Origin: Hymenobacter aquaticus
GTDB taxonomy: Bacteria; Bacteroidota; Bacteroidia; Cytophagales; Hymenobacteraceae
DNA: 64,000 nucleotides
Direction: 5' to 3'
Assembly: GCF_004765605.1 (NCBI RefSeq)
Contig: NZ_SRLC01000003.1
Location: forward strand, 496,001-560,000
The notes beneath the pieces are model-generated. The model ran no database searches, had not been told where the DNA came from, and saw nothing but the letters and a program-made list of their open reading frames with translations. Below, piece after piece: positions 1 through 8,866 of this stretch (positions are counted from its first letter, which is position 1; each line of letters begins with the position of its first letter). The translations under genes and the position numbers were made by a program.

Positions 1-3000
1 CCTTATTTCGATGGGGTAAATATCCACCGTCCACGGCTATATAAGCCTGGCGAGTTGTGGGTTAAGGAAACACGGGATGAAAACCACGCCCGCATTTTTC
101 AATTTCAGGATAACAAGGGCCAGGTAGTGCTGAAGCGGGTGGAAAGCACCATTCCCGGCAAATCGACCCGGTGGCTGGATACCTACTACCTCTTTGATGA
201 GCTGAATCATCTACGGATTGTGATACCACCCAAAGCAGAAGCCCTGCTCCGTGCTCAGCAGGGGAATCAGCAGTGGAAAATGACCCCGGCAGTTGAACAG
301 CTGTTGTTTCGCTACCGCTACGATGAGCGGGGCCGCGTCATTGCCAAACAGGTGCCGGGAACTCAGGGCGAAACGCGGATGGTCTACGATGAGCTGGACC
401 GGGTTATTCTGAGCCAGGATGCCGCCCAGCGCACCCGCCAGCAGTGGTCTTTCACCAAATATGATGCCCAGGGCCGGCCGGTCCTGACGGGCCTGTGCAA
501 GCGCCCTGGCAGCCGCGACTTTCTGCAGGGGGAGGCCAATCGCAGACCACGCCAGTACGAATCCCGAACGGCAGCAGCTACGGCCCCGCACCACTACACG
601 GTTTCGGAAGCGTACCCGCAGCTGGTTCCGACCAGCCTGTTCACCGAGCCCCAAGTGCTGACTGTGACGTACTACGACGACTACAATTTTGACAATGACC
701 CGGCCAATACGCCGGATGCCGCCTACGATGTGCAGTACGACAGCCAGTTTGCCCGCGGCCAGGCTCCTGAGCCCGACAGCCGGGTGACGGGCCAGGTCAC
801 CCGCACCCGGGTGCGGGTACTGGGTGTGCCCGAATCCGAGCCTGGAGCCTGGCTGACCACCACGACCTTTTACGATGCTTACGCCCGGCCTATTCAGCTG
901 CGCAGCACCAATGCCCGGGGCGGCGAAGACGTCAGTACGATGCAGCTGGATTTTACTGGCAAAGTACTGAAGAGCTACGCCGTACACTCCGACCCGAAGA
1001 CGTTGCCCGTACCCGTAACCATTGCCGAAACGTTCACCTACGACCACGCCGGCCGCTTGCTGACGGATGCGCAGCAGGTTTCGGGGGAAAGCAAACCTAC
1101 TGTGCTGGCGTCGTTACGCTACAACGAGCTGGGCCAACTCCAGCAAAAGCAACTGGGCCTGGGCCAGCAACGCCTGGACTACCGCTACAACATCCGGGGC
1201 TGGCTAACGCACCTGAACGACGTAGCCCACCCCGACCCGAACGACCTGTGGGGCATGGAGCTTTCCTACGAGCACGGCTTCACGCGCGACTACCGGCAGT
1301 ATAATGGCAACATCATGGGGCAAAAGTGGCGCAGCAAGGCCGATACCATCACCCGCGCCTACGGCTACATCTACGACAGCAGCAACCGTCTGCTGCAAGG
1401 CGACTTCGTGGCCCGTGCTGCCACCGGCGCCTGGACGGCCGAAAAGCAAAACTACGGCCTGCACTACGTGAGCTACGACGACAACGGCAACATCCTCACG
1501 ATGCACCGGCGGGGCCTGCTGGCCGCCGCTACCCGCACGACGCCCAAGCAGTACAGTACCATCGACCAGCTCACGTACACCTACCAGGGTAATCAGCTGA
1601 CTTCGGTTACTGATGTCATCACCGAAAATCGTCCCAAGACTGCCGGGGCGCCCTCCCTGGCCGGCGACTTCCAGGATGGGCCGGCTACCGCTGAGGATGA
1701 GTATACCTACGATGCCAACGGCAACCTGACCGCCGACCACAACAAAGGCATCACCAGCATTGCCTACAATCATCTAAATCTGCCCCAGCGCATCGCCTTC
1801 GGCAACGACTCCATCGTGTTTCGCTACTCGGCTACCGGCCAGAAAGTGAGCAAGCTGGTCTACCAGACGGCTAAGCCCGTGCAGCAGACCGACTACGCCG
1901 GCAGCTTCCAGTACGAGCAGGATTCGTTGCGCTTTTTCCCTCATGCGGAAGGCCGGGTGCTGCGCTTCGCTAATCTGGATGCCAGTGGACAGCCCCAAGT
2001 GCGCTACACCCGTGAATACAGCCTGAAAGACCATCTGGGCAACCTGCGCGTAGCTTTCCGCCCCGGCGACGCGGCCACGTACGTGGCTACCATGGAACCA
2101 ACTCCCCCTACCGTAGCCCGCCGCGAAGAGCAACAATTCGACTCGGTAAGTATTGCGAAGAATCGGTTTTACCTGGGCTTGCCCGCCCGCACCGGCACGC
2201 ACGTCGCCCGGCTCAACGCCGCGCTGGGCCAGCCCCTAGGCCCAGCCAAGATGCTCCGCGTGCAGAAAGGCGACACCGTGCAAATAACGGCCCCAGGCAT
2301 GTACCAGCAGGAAGTGAGCAATATTAATTACACGTTCTCCTTACTCAGCTTCGTGACTACCTTGCTCCAAAGCCAGTCAACTAATGCTCCTGGTAGCGTC
2401 GAATCATCCCACAAGCTCAAGCCCATGCCCTTTCTGGGCCTAAGCCTCTCGCTACTCCCCTTACTGCAGCAAAATGGCCGCGTCCCGAAAGGCTACGTGC
2501 GCCTGCTGGCCTTCAATCAGGATTCCGTCCTCGTCGACAGCCACACCCAGCAGCTCTCCAACGCCGCCCGCAATAACTACGAACCGCTCCACCTCAGCCT
2601 CGTCACCCCAGCTGATGGCTACGTGCAAGCCTACGTCGGCAACGACAGCGACGTGGACGTATTCTTCGACGATATCGAAGTAAAGTATAACCCTGCTCTG
2701 CTGGTTCAGGAGAACCACTATGACCCTTGGGGCTTGAATCTGGCTGGTATTGAGCGGAATAGTGGTGTTTTAGAGAATAAATTTCAGTATAATGGCAAGG
2801 AAAAACAGCTAGAGCTAGGTCTTAACTGGCAAGACTACGGTGCTCGGATGTATGACGCTCAGTTAGGGCGCTGGCATGCGGTGGATCCTTTGGCTGAGAA
2901 TAGCATCTATCTATCGCCTTATCATTATGGGGGAAACAACCCTATATCCAATATTGATTTAGATGGAAAGGATTGGTACAAAAACAACGAAACAGGAGCC

Positions 3001-3627
3001 ATTATCTGGCAGGATAGTCAAGATAAAAGCAGGGATATTGAGGGAAGCAAATACAGTAATGTGGGATCTACTTACAATCAAGATCTTGGCCAAGGAATTA
3101 CATTGAATTATACTCAAAACGAAGTAACTTCGATAACGTACAAAGTAATAGATGATTCAAATTGGGTATCACAAATAGACGAAAATATAAATTGCTATGA
3201 AGCATCAGCTAGAATGTTGGAAAATGAAGGAGTACAAACTGCAGGAAGAACATCAGAAATATTGATTGTCAATCAAGGAAGCAAAGGCAGAGCAGGTCAA
3301 CCAAATGAAAATGCAGCAAATGGGCTAAACTTGATTGAGGACTCTATAGAAAAAGGAAATCCAATTATGGTTGGCGTCGATTACCATGATGGTTCACCAA
3401 ACAACGACAATATGACTGATCATTTCATTGTAGTATCAGGTAAGACAGAGACTGTAAAGAAGGGAATAACTACATCTACAGTCTATAACTTCTTTGATCC
3501 AAGAACAAGTCATAAAGAAAAAGGGATATCTACCTCTAACACATTACAAGTAGGAACAAATGGCAGCTTGACAGGCCAGTATGATTCCTACCATTATTCA
3601 GTCACAACAGTAAGGCGGAACCAATGA
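1..3627 (+). CDS. RHS/YD-repeat polymorphic toxin with papain-like C-terminal tip (5' partial)
   Basis: The reading frame is open to base 1, so the gene starts outside the window; 1208 codons are visible. The body is made of YD repeats (for example YRYDERGRV, YTYDANGNLT) and ends in the RHS core GARMYDAQLGRWHAVDPLAE near 2840-2900, followed by the usual YGGNNPISNIDLDGKDWY hinge. The tip after about 2990 holds a Cys in NCYEAS (codon 3193), a His in DHFIVV (3421) and an Asp in FFDP (3496). That order and spacing fit a papain-like or C39-like cysteine peptidase or deamidase fold; the catalytic assignment is inference. Base composition switches from GC-rich to AT-rich near 2700-2740. The stop overlaps the next start by 4 bp (ATGA). 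In known systems RHS shells enclose a toxin that is exported to neighbouring cells. Confidence 0.88.
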   Translation, partial: PYFDGVNIHRPRLYKPGELWVKETRDENHARIFQFQDNKGQVVLKRVESTIPGKSTRWLDTYYLFDELNHLRIVIPPKAEALLRAQQGNQQWKMTPAVEQLLFRYRYDERGRVIAKQVPGTQGETRMVYDELDRVILSQDAAQRTRQQWSFTKYDAQGRPVLTGLCKRPGSRDFLQGEANRRPRQYESRTAAATAPHHYTVSEAYPQLVPTSLFTEPQVLTVTYYDDYNFDNDPANTPDAAYDVQYDSQFARGQAPEPDSRVTGQVTRTRVRVLGVPESEPGAWLTTTTFYDAYARPIQLRSTNARGGEDVSTMQLDFTGKVLKSYAVHSDPKTLPVPVTIAETFTYDHAGRLLTDAQQVSGESKPTVLASLRYNELGQLQQKQLGLGQQRLDYRYNIRGWLTHLNDVAHPDPNDLWGMELSYEHGFTRDYRQYNGNIMGQKWRSKADTITRAYGYIYDSSNRLLQGDFVARAATGAWTAEKQNYGLHYVSYDDNGNILTMHRRGLLAAATRTTPKQYSTIDQLTYTYQGNQLTSVTDVITENRPKTAGAPSLAGDFQDGPATAEDEYTYDANGNLTADHNKGITSIAYNHLNLPQRIAFGNDSIVFRYSATGQKVSKLVYQTAKPVQQTDYAGSFQYEQDSLRFFPHAEGRVLRFANLDASGQPQVRYTREYSLKDHLGNLRVAFRPGDAATYVATMEPTPPTVARREEQQFDSVSIAKNRFYLGLPARTGTHVARLNAALGQPLGPAKMLRVQKGDTVQITAPGMYQQEVSNINYTFSLLSFVTTLLQSQSTNAPGSVESSHKLKPMPFLGLSLSLLPLLQQNGRVPKGYVRLLAFNQDSVLVDSHTQQLSNAARNNYEPLHLSLVTPADGYVQAYVGNDSDVDVFFDDIEVKYNPALLVQENHYDPWGLNLAGIERNSGVLENKFQYNGKEKQLELGLNWQDYGARMYDAQLGRWHAVDPLAENSIYLSPYHYGGNNPISNIDLDGKDWYKNNETGAIIWQDSQDKSRDIEGSKYSNVGSTYNQDLGQGITLNYTQNEVTSITYKVIDDSNWVSQIDENINCYEASARMLENEGVQTAGRTSEILIVNQGSKGRAGQPNENAANGLNLIEDSIEKGNPIMVGVDYHDGSPNNDNMTDHFIVVSGKTETVKKGITTSTVYNFFDPRTSHKEKGISTSNTLQVGTNGSLTGQYDSYHYSVTTVRRNQ

Positions 3628-4175
3628 AATACTTAATTTTGATTTTTCTTATGTTTAAAACTATCGACTTCAGTGATAGTGGTTTGACATTGCTAAAAAA
3701 GGCATCAAATCTCCCTAAGGTTGAAATTCAACGAAATTTTGTAAAAACAACCCCTTACCCTGCTCAACTCAATATGCCTTTATCAAAAGAAGATTGGAAT
3801 ATTATTGTTACAGAAAAGACACAATGGCCCTACTCAAAACCATACGAATATCATTATTTAAACCGATCTTATTACAAAAATAATATATATGCTATAACTT
3901 ATAGCAGGTTGTTTATAAGTGGCAATAATTCAAATGACATAAACGAAATAGTAATGACACTATTAAACAGCAATGGGAAATTAATTTCCTCTTTCATTAT
4001 AAGGGGAAACCATGGTGATAATTTAGATTTCTCAAGCTCTATAAATAGTAAATATGAAATAAAGAGAGAAACCAACAAATATAAAATAAACCCCAAGACA
4101 AAAAAGTATGAAAGATATTCCTCAATAAAAAAATTCAAAATAAATGAAAATGGATACATATCCGTTGTAAAATAG
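3624..4175 (+). CDS. Putative immunity protein for the RHS toxin
   Basis: I do not recognise a family. The 183-residue product is Lys/Asn/Ile/Ser/Tyr-rich and starts with a short hydrophobic stretch (MKYLILIFLMF) that may be a weak signal peptide or anchor. The role is inferred from position: the start overlaps the RHS stop by 4 bp, so translation is probably coupled, and the gene shares the AT-rich composition of the toxin tip, unlike every flanking gene. Small AT-rich genes directly after RHS tips are usually immunity proteins. If the N-terminus is a signal, protection would act in the periplasm. Alternative: an unrelated small gene carried in with the tip. Confidence 0.6.
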   Translation: MKYLILIFLMFKTIDFSDSGLTLLKKASNLPKVEIQRNFVKTTPYPAQLNMPLSKEDWNIIVTEKTQWPYSKPYEYHYLNRSYYKNNIYAITYSRLFISGNNSNDINEIVMTLLNSNGKLISSFIIRGNHGDNLDFSSSINSKYEIKRETNKYKINPKTKKYERYSSIKKFKINENGYISVVK

Positions 4176-4210
4176 AAAATATCATATATATTTTAACATT
4201 AAACCTTTCA

Positions 4211-4234
4211 CCCCAGAAAATCCTTTTCCTGGGG
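4211..4234 (+). promoter_or_regulatory. Hairpin directly before the lipocalin-like gene
   Basis: CCCCAG and CTGGGG can pair across a loop of about 12 bases. The hairpin ends 1 base before the ATG at 4236 and has no T-tract. It could end transcription from the toxin module weakly or mask the start; neither is shown. Confidence 0.35.
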
Positions 4235-4235
4235 T

Positions 4236-5336
4236 ATGAAGAACCTGCTGCTCTCCACTCTCCTCCTCGTCCTCACCACCGCCTGCGCCCTGAAGCCGAC
4301 CAACAAGCACGACGTGTTTCAGGCGCAGGCAGTGTTACCCCAGGAAGAAGCACCTCACCTGCGCAATTCGCTGGAGTGGTGGTACTTCACCGGGCACCTG
4401 AAGGACAAGGCCACCGGAGAGGTGTTTGGCGTGGAGTACGTGTTCTTCCACTTCAACCCCACCGGGAAAAAGGACTGGCAGATGGTGAACTTCGCCCTGA
4501 CCGACCCGCAGCAGAAGCAGTTCCGCTACGACTATAACCTGACGAGCCTGCCGCAGCTGCTCCCGGCCACGCTGCCCCTGAACCTCTCGGAGCAGAAGAA
4601 AGCCGAGCGCTGGACGCTGACCGGGCAGGAAGGCAGCTACCACTTGCAGGCCCGCATGGCTGCCCACGCCGGGCAGGCCATCAACCTGATTACGACGCCC
4701 GCTAAGCCGGTGCTGCTGCACGGCGGCACCGGCTACGAGCAGTATGGGCCCACAGCTAGGGCTGGCTACTACAGCTACACACGCTTGGCCACGGCCGGTA
4801 CTATCGAAATAGAGGGCAAGCAGCGGCAGGTAGAAGGCGAGCTGTGGTACGACCGGCAGTGGAACTGCAACTCGGTGATGGCCAAGGATTCAGGCTGGGA
4901 CTGGCTCAGCATTCAGCTCGACGAACCCCGGGAGGAAATCATGACCTACCAGCTGCGCAATAACCTGACCGGGGAAGGCCTGAGCGGCGGTTCGCACCAC
5001 TCGGCCAACAACCAGAACACGCACCTGGCCGCCACCGACTTTCAGCTGGAGCCGCTGGAGTACTGGCTGAGTCCCCGCTCCAAGCAGCGTTACCCCATCA
5101 AGTGGCGGCTGCGCATTCCCAGCCAGGGCTACGACCTGCTGATTGAGCCGGTAATTCCTAACCAGGAACTGAGTCTGCGCCTGTTCAAGGCCATCAACCT
5201 GCACTACTGGGAAGGCATGTGCAAGGTGACCGGGACGCACAACGGCAAGCCGGTGACGGGCAACAGTTACGTGGAAATTACTAACCCCGGCAACCCCGCC
5301 CCGCCGCGCAAAGTAGCAGCGGGAGCCGCGCAGTAG
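4236..5336 (+). CDS. AttH/CrtC-family lipocalin-like lipoprotein
   Basis: The 366-residue product starts with a lipoprotein signal (MKNLLLSTLLLVLTTAC, lipobox LTTAC). Next comes the motif LEWWYFTGHL typical of the AttH / carotenoid 1,2-hydratase (CrtC-like) double-lipocalin family, then WYDRQW and GWDWLSIQL, which mark the start of the second half. Family members bind or hydrate hydrophobic ligands; in non-photosynthetic bacteria the substrate is generally unknown, so no reaction is assigned. The length matches the family. The next gene is convergent with only 10 bp between the two stops and no terminator visible. Confidence 0.8.
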   Translation: MKNLLLSTLLLVLTTACALKPTNKHDVFQAQAVLPQEEAPHLRNSLEWWYFTGHLKDKATGEVFGVEYVFFHFNPTGKKDWQMVNFALTDPQQKQFRYDYNLTSLPQLLPATLPLNLSEQKKAERWTLTGQEGSYHLQARMAAHAGQAINLITTPAKPVLLHGGTGYEQYGPTARAGYYSYTRLATAGTIEIEGKQRQVEGELWYDRQWNCNSVMAKDSGWDWLSIQLDEPREEIMTYQLRNNLTGEGLSGGSHHSANNQNTHLAATDFQLEPLEYWLSPRSKQRYPIKWRLRIPSQGYDLLIEPVIPNQELSLRLFKAINLHYWEGMCKVTGTHNGKPVTGNSYVEITNPGNPAPPRKVAAGAAQ

Positions 5337-5346
5337 GCCCGTAACC

Positions 5347-6555
5347 TTAGCCGTTCAGCACGACCCGGAACGTGGTGCCTTTGCCCACCTCCGACCAGCG
5401 CACGAAAAGCTTGCCCTGGTGGTAGTTCTCGATGATGCGCTTGGCCAGCGCCAGGCCCAGGCCCCAACCTCGTTTTTTGGTGGTGAAGCCGGGCAGAAAC
5501 ACCGTTTCAATCTTGCTTTTCGGAATGCCTTTGCCCGTATCGGTAATATCGAGGGCAATGAGCTGCTTGCCTTTCGCGGCCCGCCGCAGGTGCAGGGTGA
5601 TGTGGCCTTTGCCGTCCATGGCGTCCACGGCATTCTTGCAGATGTTCTCGATGACCCAGTCGAACAGCGGCACGTTGATTTGGGCGGGCGTGTCGGTGGG
5701 CAGGTCGGTTTTTATTTCGAACACCACCTTCTTCGACACCCGGCTTTGCAGGTAGGCAATGGCGTTTTTGGTGGCCTGTAGGATGTTTTCGTCCTTGAGC
5801 ACCGGCACCGAGCCAATGTTGCTGAACCGCTCGGTGATGATTTCCAGGCGGCGCACGTCCTTGCCCAGCTCGTCCACGATGGGCTCGTTCTGCCACTTTT
5901 CCGAGTCTTTCAGGTAGGTGTGCCAGGCCATCAGGCTGCTTAGCGGGGTGCCCAGCTGGTGAGCCGTTTCCTTGGCCAGGCCCACCCACACGCGGTTTTG
6001 CTCGGCCCGGCGCGAGTAGCTAAACGAGAAGTAGGCCATGACGCCCAGGCAGGCAATGACGGCCAGCTGCACCAGCGGGTAAGTGCGCAGCTGGGTGAGC
6101 AGCTGCGAATCTTTGTAGTAGATGTAGTTGCGCAGCCCCGCCCCCAGCTCCACCACGATGGGCGGGTGCTGCAGCTTCATAACGGCAATTTCGCGGTGCA
6201 GAAACGCCAGGGCCGCCTGCTCCGAAATTCCCTTCGGAATGTCCACGTTGCGGGTGCCCAGAATGTTAGCCTCCCCATCGGTGAAAATGATGGGAATCGT
6301 GGTGTTGGCGTTGATGATTTCCTCGAACACGAAGTTGGTATTCGAGTCGACCTCCGAGTTGATGATGAAGCGCTGGGCCTTGGCGTAGAGGTCAATCTGC
6401 TTCTGCTCCCGCTCCGACAGGCGCTTAACCAGCACGTTGGTATAGACCACCGTGGCCGCCGCAATCAGGATGGCGCCCGCCAGGATGCCCAGCTTGATGC
6501 GGGACTTTTGGTCGTAGATGGGTAGCACTTGCCGGAAGAAGGAGAAAAAAGCCAT
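5347..6555 (-). CDS. Orphan membrane sensor histidine kinase
   Basis: 402 residues. Two membrane segments (about residues 20-40 and 170-190) flank a roughly 130-residue extracytoplasmic sensor region. They are followed by an H-box (AKETAHQLGTPLSSL), an N-box (ICKNAVDAMDGKG), G1 (DTGKGIPK) and G2 (GWGLGLALAKRII). It autophosphorylates on His and signals to a response regulator, none of which is encoded nearby, so it is an orphan. A GTG at 6576 would extend the frame, but a promoter-like TACCTTCG on the minus strand at 6586-6593 places the transcript start close to it. I therefore chose the ATG at 6555, which leaves a leader of about 24 nt. Confidence 0.88.
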   Translation of the reverse strand: MAFFSFFRQVLPIYDQKSRIKLGILAGAILIAAATVVYTNVLVKRLSEREQKQIDLYAKAQRFIINSEVDSNTNFVFEEIINANTTIPIIFTDGEANILGTRNVDIPKGISEQAALAFLHREIAVMKLQHPPIVVELGAGLRNYIYYKDSQLLTQLRTYPLVQLAVIACLGVMAYFSFSYSRRAEQNRVWVGLAKETAHQLGTPLSSLMAWHTYLKDSEKWQNEPIVDELGKDVRRLEIITERFSNIGSVPVLKDENILQATKNAIAYLQSRVSKKVVFEIKTDLPTDTPAQINVPLFDWVIENICKNAVDAMDGKGHITLHLRRAAKGKQLIALDITDTGKGIPKSKIETVFLPGFTTKKRGWGLGLALAKRIIENYHQGKLFVRWSEVGKGTTFRVVLNG

Positions 6556-6585
6556 GAAGCATACAGGTGGAGCCACGCTCCTAAG

Positions 6586-6593
6586 CGAAGGTA
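6586..6593 (-). promoter_or_regulatory. -7 element for the histidine kinase
   Basis: TACCTTCG on the minus strand is one mismatch from the Bacteroidota -7 consensus TAnnTTTG and lies 31 bp before the chosen ATG. Confidence 0.4.
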
Positions 6594-6880
6594 AGCAGCG
6601 CCGGCCGGACCGGCGCGTGTGCGGTCCTAACGGCGGAACGCGGCCGGGGTTGGCAACCCGAGGCAGCGCTTTTCGCGGCCTATCCCCACCGCCGCAGGCA
6701 ACCCAAGCCGAGCGTTACCCGAGTTAGCCGCTAAATATTCATTCTCAACGAAATGATTTTTGTCAACTCGGGGTACACGAACATGCCGTTCTGAGCCCGT
6801 CAGGCCGGTTTCGCGGCTTCCTTTGCTTTCAGCCGAACCTCACGGGGTTCGCAACTGTTTCAGACTATCGAATTACGCCG
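6594..6880. other. Intergenic region between divergent kinase and hemA
   Basis: No supported gene. It holds a GC-rich palindrome near 6600-6618 (GCGCCGG / CCGGCGC). The rest is unremarkable sequence between divergent promoters. Confidence 0.5.
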
Positions 6881-6888
6881 TAATTTTG
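6881..6888 (+). promoter_or_regulatory. -7 element for hemA
   Basis: TAATTTTG matches the Bacteroidota -7 consensus TAnnTTTG and lies 28 bp upstream of the hemA ATG. No clear -33 TTTG is visible. Confidence 0.6.
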
Positions 6889-6916
6889 CCTTCTACAATA
6901 CGCCGTAGCCCTAGCT

Positions 6917-8188
6917 ATGCTCCATCCATTCAAGGCTGTTAGCCTATCGTTTAAGAAAGCGCCGCTCGAAATTCGGGAGCTGATTTCGTTGGACGAGGCC
7001 GCCTGCCGCCGCTTCCTGCATACCCTCCACCACGATCTGGGCCTCAGCGACCTGCTCGTGCTCAGTACCTGCAACCGCACGGAAATCTACTACTCCGCCG
7101 ACCGCGACCAGAGCCCCGCCGTTATTGAGGCGCTGGGGCAGCTGAAAGGTCTCAGCGACGTAGCCACCTACTTCCCCTACTTCGACGTGCTCGACACCTA
7201 CCAGGAGTCGGTGCAGCACCTGTTCGAAGTGGCTATGGGCCTCGATGCCCAGGTGGTCGGCGACCTGCAAATCAGCAACCAGGTGAAGCAGGCTTACCAG
7301 TGGTCGGCCGACGAGGATGCGGCCGGGCCGTTTCTGCACCGCCTGCTCCACACAATTTTCTTTACCAACAAGCGCGTCCAGCAGGAAACCAGCTTCCGCG
7401 ACGGCGCCGCTTCTACCTCCTACGCCACCCTGGAGCTGGTGGAAGAGCTGACCGCCGACATTGCCAACCCCCGGGTGCTGGTCGTCGGGCTGGGCGAGAT
7501 CGGGGCCGACGTATGCCGCCACTTCGCCGACAGCAAGGCCTTCACCGATGTGACCCTCTGCAACCGGACCCGCGCCAAAGCCGAAGTGCTGGCCGCCGAG
7601 TGCAGCCTGCCGATTCTCGACTTTGAGAACCTGGTGCAGGGCATGAAGGACGCCGACGTCGTGATTTCCTCGATTTCGCGCGACGCCCCCTTCTTTACCC
7701 GCGAAATGGTGGAGCGCCTGGACGTGCTGAGCTACAAGTTTTTCGTGGACCTCTCGGTGCCCCGCAGCATCGAGGCCGACGTGGAAAACGTGCCGGGCGT
7801 GCTGGTCTACAACATCGACACGATTCAGAGCAAGGCCTCGGCCGCGCTGGAGCAGCGCCTGGCCGCCGTGCCCCACGTGCGGGCCATTATTACCGAAAGC
7901 ATTGCCGGCCTCTCCGACTGGACCAAGGAAATGATGGTGTCGCCGACGATTCAGAAGCTGAAGAATGCTCTGGAGCAGATTCGGCAGGAGGAAATGGACC
8001 GTTTCCAGAAGAAGATGAGCCCAGAGGAAGCCAAGCGCATGGACGAGGTGACCCGCTCCCTGATGCAAAAGATCCTGAAGCAGCCCGTGTTGCAGCTCAA
8101 AGCCGCCTGCAAGCGCGGCGAAGCCGACCAGCTCATCGACGTCCTCACCGACCTGTTCGACCTGGAAAACCAGACAACCCACGCCTAG
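6917..8188 (+). CDS. hemA: Glutamyl-tRNA reductase
   Basis: Reduces glutamyl-tRNA(Glu) with NADPH to glutamate-1-semialdehyde, the first step of C5 tetrapyrrole synthesis, in the cytoplasm. The 423-residue product has the catalytic Cys52 in LSTCNRTEIYY, the conserved block GLDAQVVGDLQI, an NADPH-binding Rossmann motif VLVVGLGEIGADV and a C-terminal helical dimerisation domain. Its length is normal. The gene stands alone behind its own -7 element and is followed by a strong terminator; no other haem genes are in the window. Confidence 0.97.
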   Translation: MLHPFKAVSLSFKKAPLEIRELISLDEAACRRFLHTLHHDLGLSDLLVLSTCNRTEIYYSADRDQSPAVIEALGQLKGLSDVATYFPYFDVLDTYQESVQHLFEVAMGLDAQVVGDLQISNQVKQAYQWSADEDAAGPFLHRLLHTIFFTNKRVQQETSFRDGAASTSYATLELVEELTADIANPRVLVVGLGEIGADVCRHFADSKAFTDVTLCNRTRAKAEVLAAECSLPILDFENLVQGMKDADVVISSISRDAPFFTREMVERLDVLSYKFFVDLSVPRSIEADVENVPGVLVYNIDTIQSKASAALEQRLAAVPHVRAIITESIAGLSDWTKEMMVSPTIQKLKNALEQIRQEEMDRFQKKMSPEEAKRMDEVTRSLMQKILKQPVLQLKAACKRGEADQLIDVLTDLFDLENQTTHA

Positions 8189-8199
8189 CTCAGGCCCAC

Positions 8200-8363
8200 T
8201 GCGTCCTTGCGAGCAGCGTGACGCAATCCATTCCCTGCTGGTGACAACCGCTCTTTTACCAGAAAGCCCCTTGCTACCCGAGTAGCAAGGGGCTTTTCAC
8301 ATTAGAAGGCGCGGCACGTTTCAGAGGACGGATTGCTTCAGCCTTTGGCTTCGCAATGACACA
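8200..8363. repeat. Intergenic inverted repeat of the GCAATCC / TTGCGA type around a terminator
   Basis: The left arm (8200-8236, containing CTTGCGAG and GCAATCC) is imperfectly complementary to the right arm (8322-8363, containing GGATTGCTTC and CGCAATGACA). The hemA terminator lies inside the loop. Very similar arms recur at 17314-17495, also around a terminator. Confidence 0.7.
8263..8297 (+). terminator. hemA terminator
   Basis: Perfect stem AAGCCCCTTGCTAC / GTAGCAAGGGGCTT with a 4-base loop, followed by TTTT. It lies 75 bp after the hemA stop. Confidence 0.85.
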
Positions 8364-8388
8364 CGCTTCTCATTTCTCACATTTCCCC

Positions 8389-8464
8389 ACATCAGCACAT
8401 CAGCACATCAGCACATCAGCACATCAGCACATCAGCACATCAGCACATCAGCACATCAGCACAT
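8389..8464. repeat. Tandem array of the 8-mer ACATCAGC, 9.5 copies
   Basis: Nine exact head-to-tail copies plus ACAT, with no interruptions. The reverse complement is the unit GTGCTGAT. The same 8-mer builds the hairpin at 21578-21625. No complementary arm lies nearby here. The frames running through it look spurious. Confidence 0.95.
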
Positions 8465-8494
8465 TAAAAATTAGCACCTTAAACTCTTACCCAC

Positions 8495-8534
8495 GAAAAA
8501 AGGACCGTCGTTGGGCGGTCCTTTTTCATTTTTT
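8495..8534 (-). terminator. Terminator of the ArsR-family gene
   Basis: Stem GGACCG / CGGTCC with T-runs on both sides. It lies just beyond the stop of the minus-strand regulator and could work in both directions. Confidence 0.75.
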
Positions 8535-8557
8535 CGGCGGAAAAAACGGTTCAAGCA

Positions 8558-8866
8558 CTACAGCGTATCGCAGCAGTCTTCGAGCGAATCAATTACGTCG
8601 AGCAGTTTGGGAATCGAGAGCGAGTAGTAAATCTTGGTTCCTACTTTGAACGAAGACAGAATACCGCGGTCCTTCAGCGTAATCAGGTGCTGAGAGGCAA
8701 TGGCTTGAGGCAAATCGAGCGAACGGTAGATTTCCGTTACGGTCATCTTATCCTCTTTGCCGAGCAGGTCGACGATGGCAAGGCGCTTGGGGTGAGCCAG
8801 TACTTTCAGCATGGCAGCAGCCTTATCTACTTTCTTGGATTCTACGCGCGAGAGCAATGGTTTCAT
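8558..8866 (-). CDS. ArsR-family winged-helix regulator
   Basis: 102 residues. The winged-helix core reads MLKVLAHPKRLAIVDLL, then a helix-turn-helix (VTEIYRSLDLPQAIASQHL) and a wing (LSSFKVGTKIYYSL), as in small ArsR/SmtB repressors. It binds DNA as a dimer. The product ends in a Cys pair (EDCCDTL), which could be a metal or redox site, but the classic ELCVCD motif is absent, so the signal is not assigned. It is a single-gene unit convergent with hemA, with no transporter or target operon next to it. The start is the only ATG that gives a full N-terminal helix. Confidence 0.9.
   Translation of the reverse strand: MKPLLSRVESKKVDKAAAMLKVLAHPKRLAIVDLLGKEDKMTVTEIYRSLDLPQAIASQHLITLKDRGILSSFKVGTKIYYSLSIPKLLDVIDSLEDCCDTL

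Noticed and set aside
211..1047. 278-residue minus-strand frame inside the RHS gene
   Set aside because: Shadow frame of high-GC coding sequence; composition lacks any recognisable domain and the plus-strand RHS gene explains the region.
8389..8464. Possible CRISPR array
   Set aside because: The repeats are contiguous 8-mers with no spacers and no cas genes lie nearby.
8356..8649. 97-residue frame through the ACATCAGC array
   Set aside because: Its N-terminal part is only the translated 8-bp repeat, and the rest lies antisense to the ArsR gene's terminator and end.
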